This document shows positions 8,140 to 15,187 of a DNA stretch of 64,000 nucleotides, piece by piece. Location of the stretch: the NCBI RefSeq assembly GCF_040685555.1, contig NZ_JBFBIK010000018.1, positions 21,275 to 85,274 of the forward strand. Reading direction: 5' to 3'. The stretch comes from Sphaerisporangium sp040685555. Its GTDB lineage: Bacteria > Actinomycetota > Actinomycetes > Streptosporangiales > Streptosporangiaceae. Within the stretch, counting starts at the first letter, position 1. Each line of letters begins with the position of its first letter. Both the position numbers and the translations under genes were made by a program. The notes under the pieces are model-generated. The model searched no databases. It saw only the letters and a program-made list of their open reading frames with translations, and was not told the DNA's origin.

Positions 8140-9570
8140 ATGGAGTACCGGTTCAATTCGCCTCCCGGATGGCCGGTTCCTCCTGTGGGCTGGCGGCCGC
8201 CGGAGGGATGGCAGCCGTATCCGTCATGGCCTCCGGCGCCGCCGGACTGGGAGTTCTGGGTTCCTGTACAGCCGTCGCCCCCGCCTTCTGCGCCTCCGGT
8301 TCAGCCGCAGCCTGCTCCCGCTCCAGCGGTACCAGAGCGCAGCGGTGGGGGGCTATTCAGCGGCAAGAAGAAGCTGGAGGCAGAGAACGCCGAGTTGCGC
8401 GCGTGGGTCGAGCGGCTGGGTGGCATGGACGCCGTGCGCGTCTCCGCGATGACCGAGGCGCTGCATGCCGAGCATCAGGGACTGCAGACGGCTGTCGCTG
8501 ATGCCACGCGGCGTCTGCGCGAGGTCGAGCGGTTGATCGTACAGACCGAGGAGACCGTGCTGTTGCAGGAGGCCGGTGTCTATGAGTACCGGCACCCGTT
8601 GAGTGACGCGGTGGCCTACAAGGAGCGGCTGGCGCAGGTCAAGGCGCGCATCAAGGACTTGTCCAAGGACGGCAAGGCGGTGCTGGGTTCCACCGGCTGG
8701 CAGGTCAACGGGTCGGCGGCCGAGGGGCGCCGGATGGTGCGTGACTTCTCCAAGCTGATGCTGCGTGCTTACAACGCCGAGGCCGACAACTGCGTGCGCA
8801 CGATGCGCCCGTACAAGCTGCAGTCGGCGGTCGACCGCCTGGAGAAGGCGGTGGAGATGATCGTCAAGCTCGGCAAGACGATGAGCATCCACGTCAGCGG
8901 TGACTACCACCGGTTGCGGGTCTACGAACTGGAGCTGACCGCCGACTACCTGGCCAAGCAGGAGGAGGAGAAGGAGCGCACCCGTGCCCAGCGGGAGCAG
9001 CAGCGTGAGGAGGAGGCCGCGCGGCGGGAGTTCGAGCGGGAGAAGGCCAGGCTCCGCAAGGAGGAGTCCCATTACCGCTCCGCGCTGTCGAAGCTGCTGG
9101 CCAAGGGGGATGAGGCGGGGGCGGATGAGCTCAAGGCGAAGCTGGAGGAGATCGGCGCGGCGGTCAGCGACGTCGAGGCGCGCGAGGCCAACGTCCGGGC
9201 CGGCTATGTGTATGTGATCTCCAACATCGGCGCGTTCGGCGAGGACGTCGTCAAGATCGGCATGACCCGCCGTCTGGAACCCGAGGACCGTGTCCGGGAG
9301 CTGGGCGACGCCTCGGTGCCGTTCAAGTTCGATACCCACGCGCTGATCTTCAGTGACGACGCGGTCGGGCTTGAGGGGCGGCTGCACGCCGCGTTGAACG
9401 ACCGGCGCGTCAACAAGGTCAACCTTCGCCGGGAGTTCTTCCACGCAACGCCCGCCGACGTCAGGGACCTGCTGGAGAAGATCGCGGGCCAGCACCTTCT
9501 GGAGTACCGGGACACTCCCGAGGCCCTGGAATGGCACCAGTCGGTTCACGTCAAGGCGGCGGCGGGCTGA
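8140..9570 (+). CDS. DUF4041 protein with C-terminal T5orf172 (GIY-YIG-like) domain
   Basis: A 476-aa protein. Residues 1-70 are Pro/Trp-rich with PPGW-type repeats (SPPGWP, PPVGWRPPEGW). About 80-130 is coiled coil. About 130-270 fits DUF4041. About 270-345 is a highly charged Glu/Arg helix. About 355-445 is a T5orf172/MUG113 domain (GYVYVISN, VVKIGMTRR, ALNDRR, REFFHATPADV), a divergent GIY-YIG nuclease relative. Such proteins occur in phages and mobile elements, and a nuclease or DNA-processing role is likely but unproven. I start at ATG 8140, which has GAGGAGGG upstream; an in-frame ATG at 8101 lacks one. It is the only intact gene of the element, which suggests selection to keep it, possibly in phage or element competition. 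Confidence 0.85.
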   Translation: MEYRFNSPPGWPVPPVGWRPPEGWQPYPSWPPAPPDWEFWVPVQPSPPPSAPPVQPQPAPAPAVPERSGGGLFSGKKKLEAENAELRAWVERLGGMDAVRVSAMTEALHAEHQGLQTAVADATRRLREVERLIVQTEETVLLQEAGVYEYRHPLSDAVAYKERLAQVKARIKDLSKDGKAVLGSTGWQVNGSAAEGRRMVRDFSKLMLRAYNAEADNCVRTMRPYKLQSAVDRLEKAVEMIVKLGKTMSIHVSGDYHRLRVYELELTADYLAKQEEEKERTRAQREQQREEEAARREFEREKARLRKEESHYRSALSKLLAKGDEAGADELKAKLEEIGAAVSDVEAREANVRAGYVYVISNIGAFGEDVVKIGMTRRLEPEDRVRELGDASVPFKFDTHALIFSDDAVGLEGRLHAALNDRRVNKVNLRREFFHATPADVRDLLEKIAGQHLLEYRDTPEALEWHQSVHVKAAAG

Positions 9571-9602
9571 GCCGAATCGCGCGCCTGGTCGGCGTGCCCC
9601 GT

Positions 9603-9621
9603 GGGCACATTGGGGGCACAT
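9603..9621. repeat. 19-bp direct repeat near the right end of the element (copy 2)
   Basis: GGGCACATTGGGGGCACAT, one mismatch from 6599-6617 and in the same orientation. It lies about 100 bp inside the right attachment site, as copy 1 lies about 60 bp inside the left one. Confidence 0.65.
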
Positions 9622-9724
9622 GGCGTTAGAAGGCGGCGGAGAACAATGTCAAAGGACGGCAGTGTTCCGCAGGTCAGACGGCATGTCGCTGATCGGCGTG
9701 CAGGTCACGAGCAGGCCGGATTAG

Positions 9725-9751
9725 AACCCGGCCTAAAGGCCGACTCGCCCG
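9725..9751. other. Attachment site, right (rnpB 3'-end copy)
   Basis: A duplicate of the rnpB 3' terminal 27 nt with two differences. The rest of rnpB is absent upstream, so this is an attachment-site scar and not a second gene. It marks where the original chromosome resumes. Confidence 0.8.
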
Positions 9752-10041
9752 CTCGCATCTCTCCCACCAGCACCGGAAGCCCCGCAACTCATGGGGAGGG
9801 GCACATCCGCGGTAACGCCCGCGGATGACGGCGACGCCCAGCGGCCCCAGCCGGTTCACCGGCCCAGCCGCCGCGGCAAGTCGACTCGTGTCAGCCAGTC
9901 AGGGCAAATGCCGTCCGCATAGCCGGATTCATTTCGCTCATGGTGGGTGATCGAGTGCCCCCCGGGTTGAGGTTCGTCAGGACAAGCTCGATGCCGAGTG
10001 CGTGCTGATGACCCCGATCCACGGACGAAGGAATGTGAAGC

Positions 10042-10085
10042 AGAAGCCCCGCCCGTGTCCCAAATTGAGAGCGAGCGGGGCTTCT
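10042..10085 (-). terminator. Hairpin terminator after the nuclease-like gene
   Basis: Arms AGAAGCCCCGC (10042-10052) and GCGGGGCTTCT (10075-10085) are perfectly complementary over 11 bp. It begins 14 nt past the stop of the SNase-like gene on the minus strand. It is also suitable for terminating transcription coming from the element side. Confidence 0.8.
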
Positions 10086-10098
10086 TCGCGTTGGACGG

Positions 10099-10836
10099 CT
10101 ACCGTTCGCAGACGATGCCGTCTCCGTCGCGGTCCTGGTACCAGTTGTACTCAGGGTCAACGTTTCGCCGGTACGGGCCGTACCCGTTCTTGTTGGCCTC
10201 CGCGCAGGTCTTGAACCTCGGGTCGTTCCCTGACGGCGGAGGTGTCGGCTCCGGTGTCGGCTTGGGCGTCGGCTTGGGCGTCGGCTTGGGTGTCGGCTTG
10301 GGTGTCGGTTTCGGCGTGGGGGTGGGGGTGGGGGTGGACCCGGTGTCACAGCGGCCCGACCACACCTGCAACCGGTCCGCCTTCGCCTTCGCCTGGTCGG
10401 TTCGGATCGTCTTGATGAACCGGTCGTTCGGCGCGACCAGCAGCGCCTTGCCGTACCCGTAACGGACCAGGTTCCGGTTCACGAACGTGCCCGCCTGGTT
10501 CCAGACGTAGAACAGGTAACGCCCGCTCGGGTCCTTCAACTGCTCGTCACGCAGCAGGTATGTGACCTCGCCCACCGGGAGCAGGGCCGCAGTGCGGGCG
10601 ATGGCGGCCTTGTACCAGCACTGGCCCTTCTTGGGGGTGTTCACCTCCAGCAGGCGAACCCGCAGCGTCCTGTTCTTGTAGGTGACGTCGACGGTGTTCC
10701 CGTCGACCACCTTCTTGACCTTTGCCGACAGCACGCCCTTCGGAACGACGGCGGCATCAGCGGCCTGGATGGTCGCTGGGGACACGAGCAGGCCGCCGGC
10801 CAGGGCGGCGGTGGAGAGTAGAGATCGGACGCGCAA
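10099..10836 (-). CDS. Secreted staphylococcal-nuclease-like protein with Excalibur domain
   Basis: A 245-aa exported protein. It has a signal peptide (MRVRSLLSTAALAGGLLVSP, cleavage near ADA), an SNase-like OB fold at about 30-155 (KVVDGNTVDV, LRVRLLEVNTP, DPSGRYLFYV), a KPTP-repeat linker at about 170-200, and a C-terminal Excalibur calcium-binding domain ending in DRDGDGIVCE. The Arg residues of the active site are present, but the usual D-x-PE segment reads VNTPK, so the metal-binding Asp and catalytic Glu may be lost. I start at TTG 10836 because GAGGAG lies 5 nt upstream; ATG 10851 in the same frame has no ribosome site. The linker DNA (about 10250-10330) is a 12-bp tandem repeat. Confidence 0.85.
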   Translation of the reverse strand: MRVRSLLSTAALAGGLLVSPATIQAADAAVVPKGVLSAKVKKVVDGNTVDVTYKNRTLRVRLLEVNTPKKGQCWYKAAIARTAALLPVGEVTYLLRDEQLKDPSGRYLFYVWNQAGTFVNRNLVRYGYGKALLVAPNDRFIKTIRTDQAKAKADRLQVWSGRCDTGSTPTPTPTPKPTPKPTPKPTPKPTPKPTPEPTPPPSGNDPRFKTCAEANKNGYGPYRRNVDPEYNWYQDRDGDGIVCER

Positions 10837-11121
10837 AGTGGCTCCTCGCATGGGGGGCGGACTTATGGAAGACGGCTCGCGGTGAGACATGGTTGGCAGG
10901 GGTGGGACATCTCCGCGCGTCCAGCCGCTGCTTGCACCCCGTGCCAGATGAACGGATTGTCGGATATACAAGGCGGCATGTTCCGTCTCAGCGTGGTCTC
11001 GTCCTGCGAATAGGCGCTCCAGATAGTCGATGTGTCTTGAGAGCGGACACCTCGTACGTTGGCGGGTGACCCTACGGCTAATAGGTAGCGAGTTCGGAAT
11101 CGTTTGCAGCACTATGGCGTT

Positions 11122-11508
11122 ATGGCGCGGATCAAGGATGTCGTGGTCGATTGCCGGCACCCCGCGGCGGTCGCGCGGTTCTGGGCGGCCGTCCTGGACG
11201 GTTACGAGGTCGCTCCGTATGACGAGGCCGAGCTGGAGCGGCTGCGAAGCGAGGGGATCGATGACCCAGAAGACGATCCGACGGTGCTGGTAGAGGCCCG
11301 GCCGGGGGTCACGCCGCGTTTCTTCTTCCAGCTGGTTCCAGAACCCAAGACCGTCAAGAACCGGCTCCATCTCGACCTGGCATGCGACGATCTCGACGCG
11401 GAGCTGAAGCGGCTGATCGACCTCGGCGCGCGCGTAGTCGCCACCGAGGAGCACTGGGTCGTGCTAGCCGACCCCGAGGGCAACGAGTTCTGCCTCCACG
11501 GCGCATAG
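11122..11508 (+). CDS. VOC-family (glyoxalase-like) protein
   Basis: A 128-aa single-unit vicinal-oxygen-chelate protein: two beta-alpha-beta-beta-beta repeats with KDVVVDCRHPAAVARFW at the N-terminus and HLDLACDD, then LADPEGNEFCLH, in the second half. Members of this 'glyoxalase-like domain' type are usually uncharacterised; some bind antibiotics or small toxic compounds. The HLDL His and the terminal GNEF Glu are possible metal ligands. Start ATG 11122; an upstream in-frame ATG at 11104 has poorer context. It appears monocistronic. Confidence 0.85.
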   Translation: MARIKDVVVDCRHPAAVARFWAAVLDGYEVAPYDEAELERLRSEGIDDPEDDPTVLVEARPGVTPRFFFQLVPEPKTVKNRLHLDLACDDLDAELKRLIDLGARVVATEEHWVVLADPEGNEFCLHGA

Positions 11509-12098
11509 TGTCCGGAGGGCTCATAGTCGTCCATGGGGGACGCTGATCCCCTTGTACGCCTCGGTCGCGGACGTGAACCGCCCGGGATGTTACCCCCGCT
11601 CGTCGATCCGGTCCGTTGAAGCGTCGTACCGCGATTCCCGCATTCACGACGCGGTTTTCTCGGTGGCGAGAACCTGGAGTGTTGGAGGGGACTGCCCGTA
11701 AGGTCTGGGTCCTGGTGATCGATGCGATATTGGCAGGCATATGGAAAAGACGTAGAGCCGATGGGGATAGAGTGGCTTGGCGGTCGGTCGGTGGGTACAT
11801 CGGTGTTTGTGGTGAGCCGCCGAGACCGGTGGGTGAGATGACCGGTTGATCGCTATTTATAGCGGGAAAAACGCCGAAGGCCTTGATAGCGGGTGGTTCC
11901 CGGCGAAAGAGCGGCCGCGAATGGCGTGAAGTCTCGAGACCGCGGCTTTCTTTTGTTTATTGTGCCTTCTGTTTTCTCTATCGCTACTTCAGTGCTGCGT
12001 CATGGGTTCGCTGAATGGGTATTCCCTGGTAGCAGTGCCGTCATGGCGGCATGAAGAAAGTCCGATTCATCGGAATTCAAGCGATATGGGGGAACCGA
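11509..12098. other. Gene-free stretch upstream of the secreted paralogue pair
   Basis: About 590 bp. A small open frame at 11616-11849 (+) and overlapping frames on the minus strand lack ribosome sites and family-like composition, so I do not call them. 11940-11990 is T-rich and looks like an untranslated leader or promoter region for the gene at 12099. Confidence 0.5.
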
Positions 12099-12722
12099 GT
12101 GATTCCTCGGGAAAAAGGCTCTTTTATAGGTAAGCCCGCGTGGACTCTGGCGGTCGCGACGGCGATCACCGGCGGCTTCGTCGCACTTTCGTGCCCGGCG
12201 ATGGCCCATGCCGGCACGGAAGCGCGGAGCGTCCCCGGACACCAGGTGTCGTACGACGCCAACCACGCTCCCGCCGGCGCCGTCACCAGCCAGCGGAAGC
12301 CGGTCGGCGATGACGACGATGAGGACGGCAAGAGCAAGTGCTCCAAGAAGTGCAATCCCGGCCCTCTTGGTCCTCCCGGGCCTCGGGGGCGCGGTGACGG
12401 CATCGACTCGGCACTGGCCACACCGACCGGTGCGCTCGGCCCCGTCAAGTACATCGGACTCGCTCAGGGCAACGGCACGGTCTTCGTTCGGGACCCCACG
12501 TCGGTCGCAGCTAACCCGGTCTGGCACGACCTGACCACGCTGTCTGGCTTCCCCGGCAACGTGACGGACATCAGCCTGACGGCCGTCCCGACGACCAACG
12601 CCCTGCACATCACGCTGCGGAGCTTGACCGGCCACGTGGTCCAGACGACCTGTCTCGTCACCGTGAACGCGACGTGGCCCGGCATCTGCGGCGCTTTCGT
12701 CAACTTCACGCCACCGCTCTAG
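12099..12722 (+). CDS. Secreted protein with collagen-like motif, paralogue 1
   Basis: A 207-aa protein of unknown function. Residues 1-40 form a signal peptide (PAWTLAVATAITGGFVALSC, then AMA). An acidic patch DDDDEDGK at about 73 precedes a short Gly-Pro collagen-like motif (GPPGPRG). The C-terminal ~110 residues form the conserved domain shared with the next gene (VRDPTSVAANPVWHDL, GFPGNVTDISL). Two late Cys residues (TTC and GIC) may form a disulfide. Start GTG 12099, with GGGGGAACC upstream; the neighbour has the same leader (GGGGGAACCGAGTG). An in-frame ATG at 12051 would bury the signal peptide. It has its own hairpin terminator. Confidence 0.8.
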   Translation: MIPREKGSFIGKPAWTLAVATAITGGFVALSCPAMAHAGTEARSVPGHQVSYDANHAPAGAVTSQRKPVGDDDDEDGKSKCSKKCNPGPLGPPGPRGRGDGIDSALATPTGALGPVKYIGLAQGNGTVFVRDPTSVAANPVWHDLTTLSGFPGNVTDISLTAVPTTNALHITLRSLTGHVVQTTCLVTVNATWPGICGAFVNFTPPL

Positions 12723-12754
12723 GCCTGACCAAGGCCTTTGGAGTGACCGCGAGT

Positions 12755-12783
12755 GCCGTACCCGGGGGTGTCCCGGGTGCGGC
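12755..12783 (+). terminator. Hairpin terminator between the paralogues
   Basis: GCCGTACCCGGG (12755-12766) pairs with CCCGGGTGCGGC (12772-12783), 12 bp with one G-T pair. A close relative follows paralogue 2 at 13585-13619, so the duplication unit includes the terminator. Confidence 0.7.
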
Positions 12784-12860
12784 GCCGCGAGCCATCGCGA
12801 CACCTTCCGCCCGACCGTCTGTCAGGCCTGAAGGGAATTCAAAGTGATAGGGGGAACCGA

Positions 12861-13556
12861 GTGACTCCTCGGGAAAAGGGTCCGGCCGCAGCCAAGACCG
12901 CGTGGACCCTGGCGGTCGCGACCGCGGTCGCCGGCGGCCTCGTCGCGCTGTCGAGCCCGGCGATGGCCGGCGTCAGCGCGGAGGGGAAGAGCGTTTCCGG
13001 GCATCGGGCGGCGATCGGCGTCGCTCAGGCCGCCACCGGCCTCTGGTGGAAGACCACCATGAGATGCGATCACGACGACCGGAGCGGTGACAAGAAGAAC
13101 GGCTGCCCCGCCGGTCCTCCCGGGCCCCGGGGCCGGATCGACGGCGTCGAGTCGGCGCTGGTCACACCGGTGGGCGTGACGACCGGGCCCATAAGGTACA
13201 TCGCGGAGACCCAGCCCAATGGTGCGACCCTGGTCCGGGACCCCACGTCGATCGCGCCGAACCCGTTCTGGCACGACATCTCCTCGCTGGCGGGCTACCC
13301 CGGCAACGTCACGGGCGTCACCCTGTCAGCGCTCCCGTATACCGCGGCGGCAGCTGCTCCGGCGTTGACCCTGGCGAAGCCGTCCGCCAAGAGCACGACG
13401 GGTGTCTCCCTGCTGGTGGCCCCGGCACCCAGCCAGTTGCTCGTCACGGTACGGGCCAAGACCGGCCAGGTCGCCGAGACGACGTGCACGGCCACTCCGA
13501 ACGCCCTTTGGCCGGCCAACTGCACGGCCTTCGTCGACGTCACCCCGCCACTGTGA
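12861..13556 (+). CDS. Secreted protein with collagen-like motif, paralogue 2
   Basis: A 231-aa relative of the preceding gene. It has the same N-terminus (PREKG, then AWTLAVATAVAGGLVALSS), the same GPPGPRGRIDGVESAL motif at about 90-105, and the same core (LVRDPTSIAPNPFWHDI, YPGNVTGVTL, TTCTATPNALWPANC). It differs by a ~25-residue Ala/Pro/Ser insertion (about 165-190) and by losing the acidic patch. Start GTG 12861 with the same GGGGGAACCGA ribosome site. Function unknown. Export and paired late Cys residues suggest a cell-surface or extracellular role. The tandem arrangement shows local duplication followed by divergence. Confidence 0.82.
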   Translation: MTPREKGPAAAKTAWTLAVATAVAGGLVALSSPAMAGVSAEGKSVSGHRAAIGVAQAATGLWWKTTMRCDHDDRSGDKKNGCPAGPPGPRGRIDGVESALVTPVGVTTGPIRYIAETQPNGATLVRDPTSIAPNPFWHDISSLAGYPGNVTGVTLSALPYTAAAAAPALTLAKPSAKSTTGVSLLVAPAPSQLLVTVRAKTGQVAETTCTATPNALWPANCTAFVDVTPPL

Positions 13557-13584
13557 GAGCGGCCGGGACTCCGGCGTGACCGCA

Positions 13585-13619
13585 GGTGCCGTATCCGGGA
13601 CGCTTCCGGGTACGGCACC
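13585..13619. terminator. Hairpin terminator between convergent genes
   Basis: GGTGCCGTA-T-CCGG pairs with CCGG-G-TACGGCACC, 13 bp around one mismatch. It lies between paralogue 2 (+) and sepF (-), so it can serve both strands. Confidence 0.75.
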
Positions 13620-13643
13620 GCCGTTTCCGGCGAAAGGTCCGCC

Positions 13644-13952
13644 TCAGGCGTTGACCACCACGCCGGAGGGAACCAGCAGGAAGACCTTGGGTGCGATGCG
13701 GTCCATGTCGCCGCGGCGCCCGAAGACCAGCCCCGCCGCGAAGTCGAGGAGCGGCTTGGCATCCGCGTCCGACAGGCCGGTGAGGTCCATGACCACGGGC
13801 AGGCCCTTGCGGAAGAAGTGGCCCACATAAAGGACCTCGTTGTAGTCCTGCGGGCGCAGGGTCTTCAACAGCGTCATATCGGGCGGAGGGCCCGCAGTGG
13901 TCCTCTTGAACCGGCGCTCGTCGGGACCAGCGGTCCCCGGGGGGTGTGCCAC
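13644..13952 (-). CDS. SepF-like cell division protein
   Basis: A 102-aa protein with the SepF fold at about 26-100: RPQDYNEVLYVGHFFRKG, then PVVMDLTGLSDADAKPLLDF and AAGLVFGRRGDMDRI. SepF polymerises at the division site and tethers FtsZ to the membrane. This copy lacks the N-terminal amphipathic membrane-targeting helix and the long acidic linker of the main SepF beside ftsZ, and no division genes surround it, so it is probably one of the extra SepF-like (Sfl) proteins of actinomycetes. Start GTG 13952. It converges with the secreted paralogue pair. Confidence 0.85.
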   Translation of the reverse strand: MAHPPGTAGPDERRFKRTTAGPPPDMTLLKTLRPQDYNEVLYVGHFFRKGLPVVMDLTGLSDADAKPLLDFAAGLVFGRRGDMDRIAPKVFLLVPSGVVVNA

Positions 13953-14113
13953 GGAGCAGACGCTAACACCGGTAGAACACCCGTAGTGCGCGTACGGTCC
14001 AAAACCCCCCGAAGAGGGCTAATGACTACGCGCCGGGGCTTCCGACGCACTAGTCCTTCATCGGCGCGCCTCCGCTCACGACGGCCCTCGCGACAAGCCG
14101 TGCGAGGACGAGG

Positions 14114-15127
14114 TCAGCGGGCGTCCCACTCGCTGAGGATCAGGGCCTCCTTGTCGGGCGCGAGGCCGTGCCGCTGCCAGGAGGGGAGGCGGCGCTCCAG
14201 CTCGGCGTGATCACGATCTTTCAGCCAGTCCCACGTGTCACGCACGGTCTCGGTGACCGGGCGGCACCGCAGCCCCGCCGAGGCGGCCTTCGCGGTGGAG
14301 ACCTCCCAGACGCCCACCTCATCGGGGGTCGGCTGCGTCCAGAGAGGAAGCTCGGTCCACGGCTCGACCTTGTGGTCGACCAGGAACCGGTCGTCGATCC
14401 AGACCAGGTCGGGGTTCGCGCCGGTGACCTCGGCGCAGTCGGTGAGCCACCGGCCGAAGGTGGTGTTGCCGGCTGGCCCCGTCGTCAGGAAGCGGTCGTC
14501 GACCCCCTTGGCCGCCTGGTCGAGGGTGAAGATCGCGAGGTCGCGGGCGTCGATGAGCTGCATGGGGAGCGCGGGGTCGCCGGGGGCCACGACCCGGCCG
14601 CCACGGGACATGCGCCGCAGCCAGGCGGGAAGGCGGCCGACGTTCTCCCAGGGGCCGAGGATCAGCCCCGGCTGGATGATCAGGGCGTTGCCGTCGAAGT
14701 AGTGCTCCACGGCGCGCTCGCAGCCGGCCTTCAGGACGCCGTAGTCGCCGTCCTCCGGACCGGCGTCGGGCGAGCACTCCCACCGGGGAGCGGACTCGTC
14801 GACGCGCTTGGCCGGCCAGTCGGAGACGGCGGAGATGGACGAGATGAACGCGTAGGTCGCGGCGTGTCCCGACAGGGCGCGAGCGGAGTCGGCGACGACC
14901 CTGGGGGTGAAGCCGCACACGTCGACGACGGCGTCCCACTCGCCACCCGCGGCGAGCGCTTCGAGGTCCGCGGCGACCTCACGGTCACCGCGGACGGCCG
15001 TCACCCCGGGGAGATCCTCACCGGACCTGCCCCTGTTGAATGTGGTGACGTCATGCCCCTGCCGCAGGGCCTCTTCCACGATGGCCCTGCCGAGGAACAC
15101 CGAACCGCCGATCACGAGAATTCTCAT
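14114..15127 (-). CDS. NAD-dependent epimerase/dehydratase family protein
   Basis: A 337-aa extended SDR protein. The NAD-binding motif GGSVFLGRAIVEE is at about residues 7-19, an acidic/Arg pocket follows in TFNRGRS at about 32, and the middle carries SSISAVSDW and DYGVLKAGCE, the latter supplying a Tyr and Lys in YxxLK form as a variant catalytic pair. The C-terminal half matches isoflavone-reductase/mRNA-binding-like epimerases common in actinomycetes. Substrate unknown. I start at ATG 15127, preceded by GAGAG at about 8 nt; the GTG 9 bp earlier would sit on that site. It is the last gene on this strand before sepF. Confidence 0.88.
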   Translation of the reverse strand: MRILVIGGSVFLGRAIVEEALRQGHDVTTFNRGRSGEDLPGVTAVRGDREVAADLEALAAGGEWDAVVDVCGFTPRVVADSARALSGHAATYAFISSISAVSDWPAKRVDESAPRWECSPDAGPEDGDYGVLKAGCERAVEHYFDGNALIIQPGLILGPWENVGRLPAWLRRMSRGGRVVAPGDPALPMQLIDARDLAIFTLDQAAKGVDDRFLTTGPAGNTTFGRWLTDCAEVTGANPDLVWIDDRFLVDHKVEPWTELPLWTQPTPDEVGVWEVSTAKAASAGLRCRPVTETVRDTWDWLKDRDHAELERRLPSWQRHGLAPDKEALILSEWDAR

Positions 15128-15187
15128 GGCGACCACTCTCGACCCGTGGCCGCCTCGCGCCGAGGGCTTTCACGGTCAGCGAATCCG

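Larger units (their letters stand above)
6514..9751. mobile_element. Small decayed integrative element inserted at the 3' end of rnpB
   Basis: About 3.2 kb bounded by direct repeats of the rnpB 3' end (6514-6540 and 9725-9751, 25 of 27 identical). Inside lie a tyrosine recombinase gene pointing at the left boundary, a truncated restriction-type gene and an intact DUF4041 gene. This is the usual architecture of a site-specific integrative element that restores its structural-RNA target on insertion. Because the integrase is broken in three frames and no replication or transfer genes remain, it should be immobile unless helped in trans. It may be the leftover of a larger island after internal deletion. 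Confidence 0.82.

Noticed and set aside
9725..9751. A second RNase P RNA gene
   Set aside because: Only the last 27 nt match; the rest of the RNA is absent upstream.
10250..10330. CRISPR-like short repeats
   Set aside because: 12-bp units without spacers, in frame and encoding KPTP repeats of the nuclease-like protein.
11616..11849. 77-aa gene upstream of the secreted pair
   Set aside because: No ribosome site, no recognisable pattern, overlapping open frames on the other strand.
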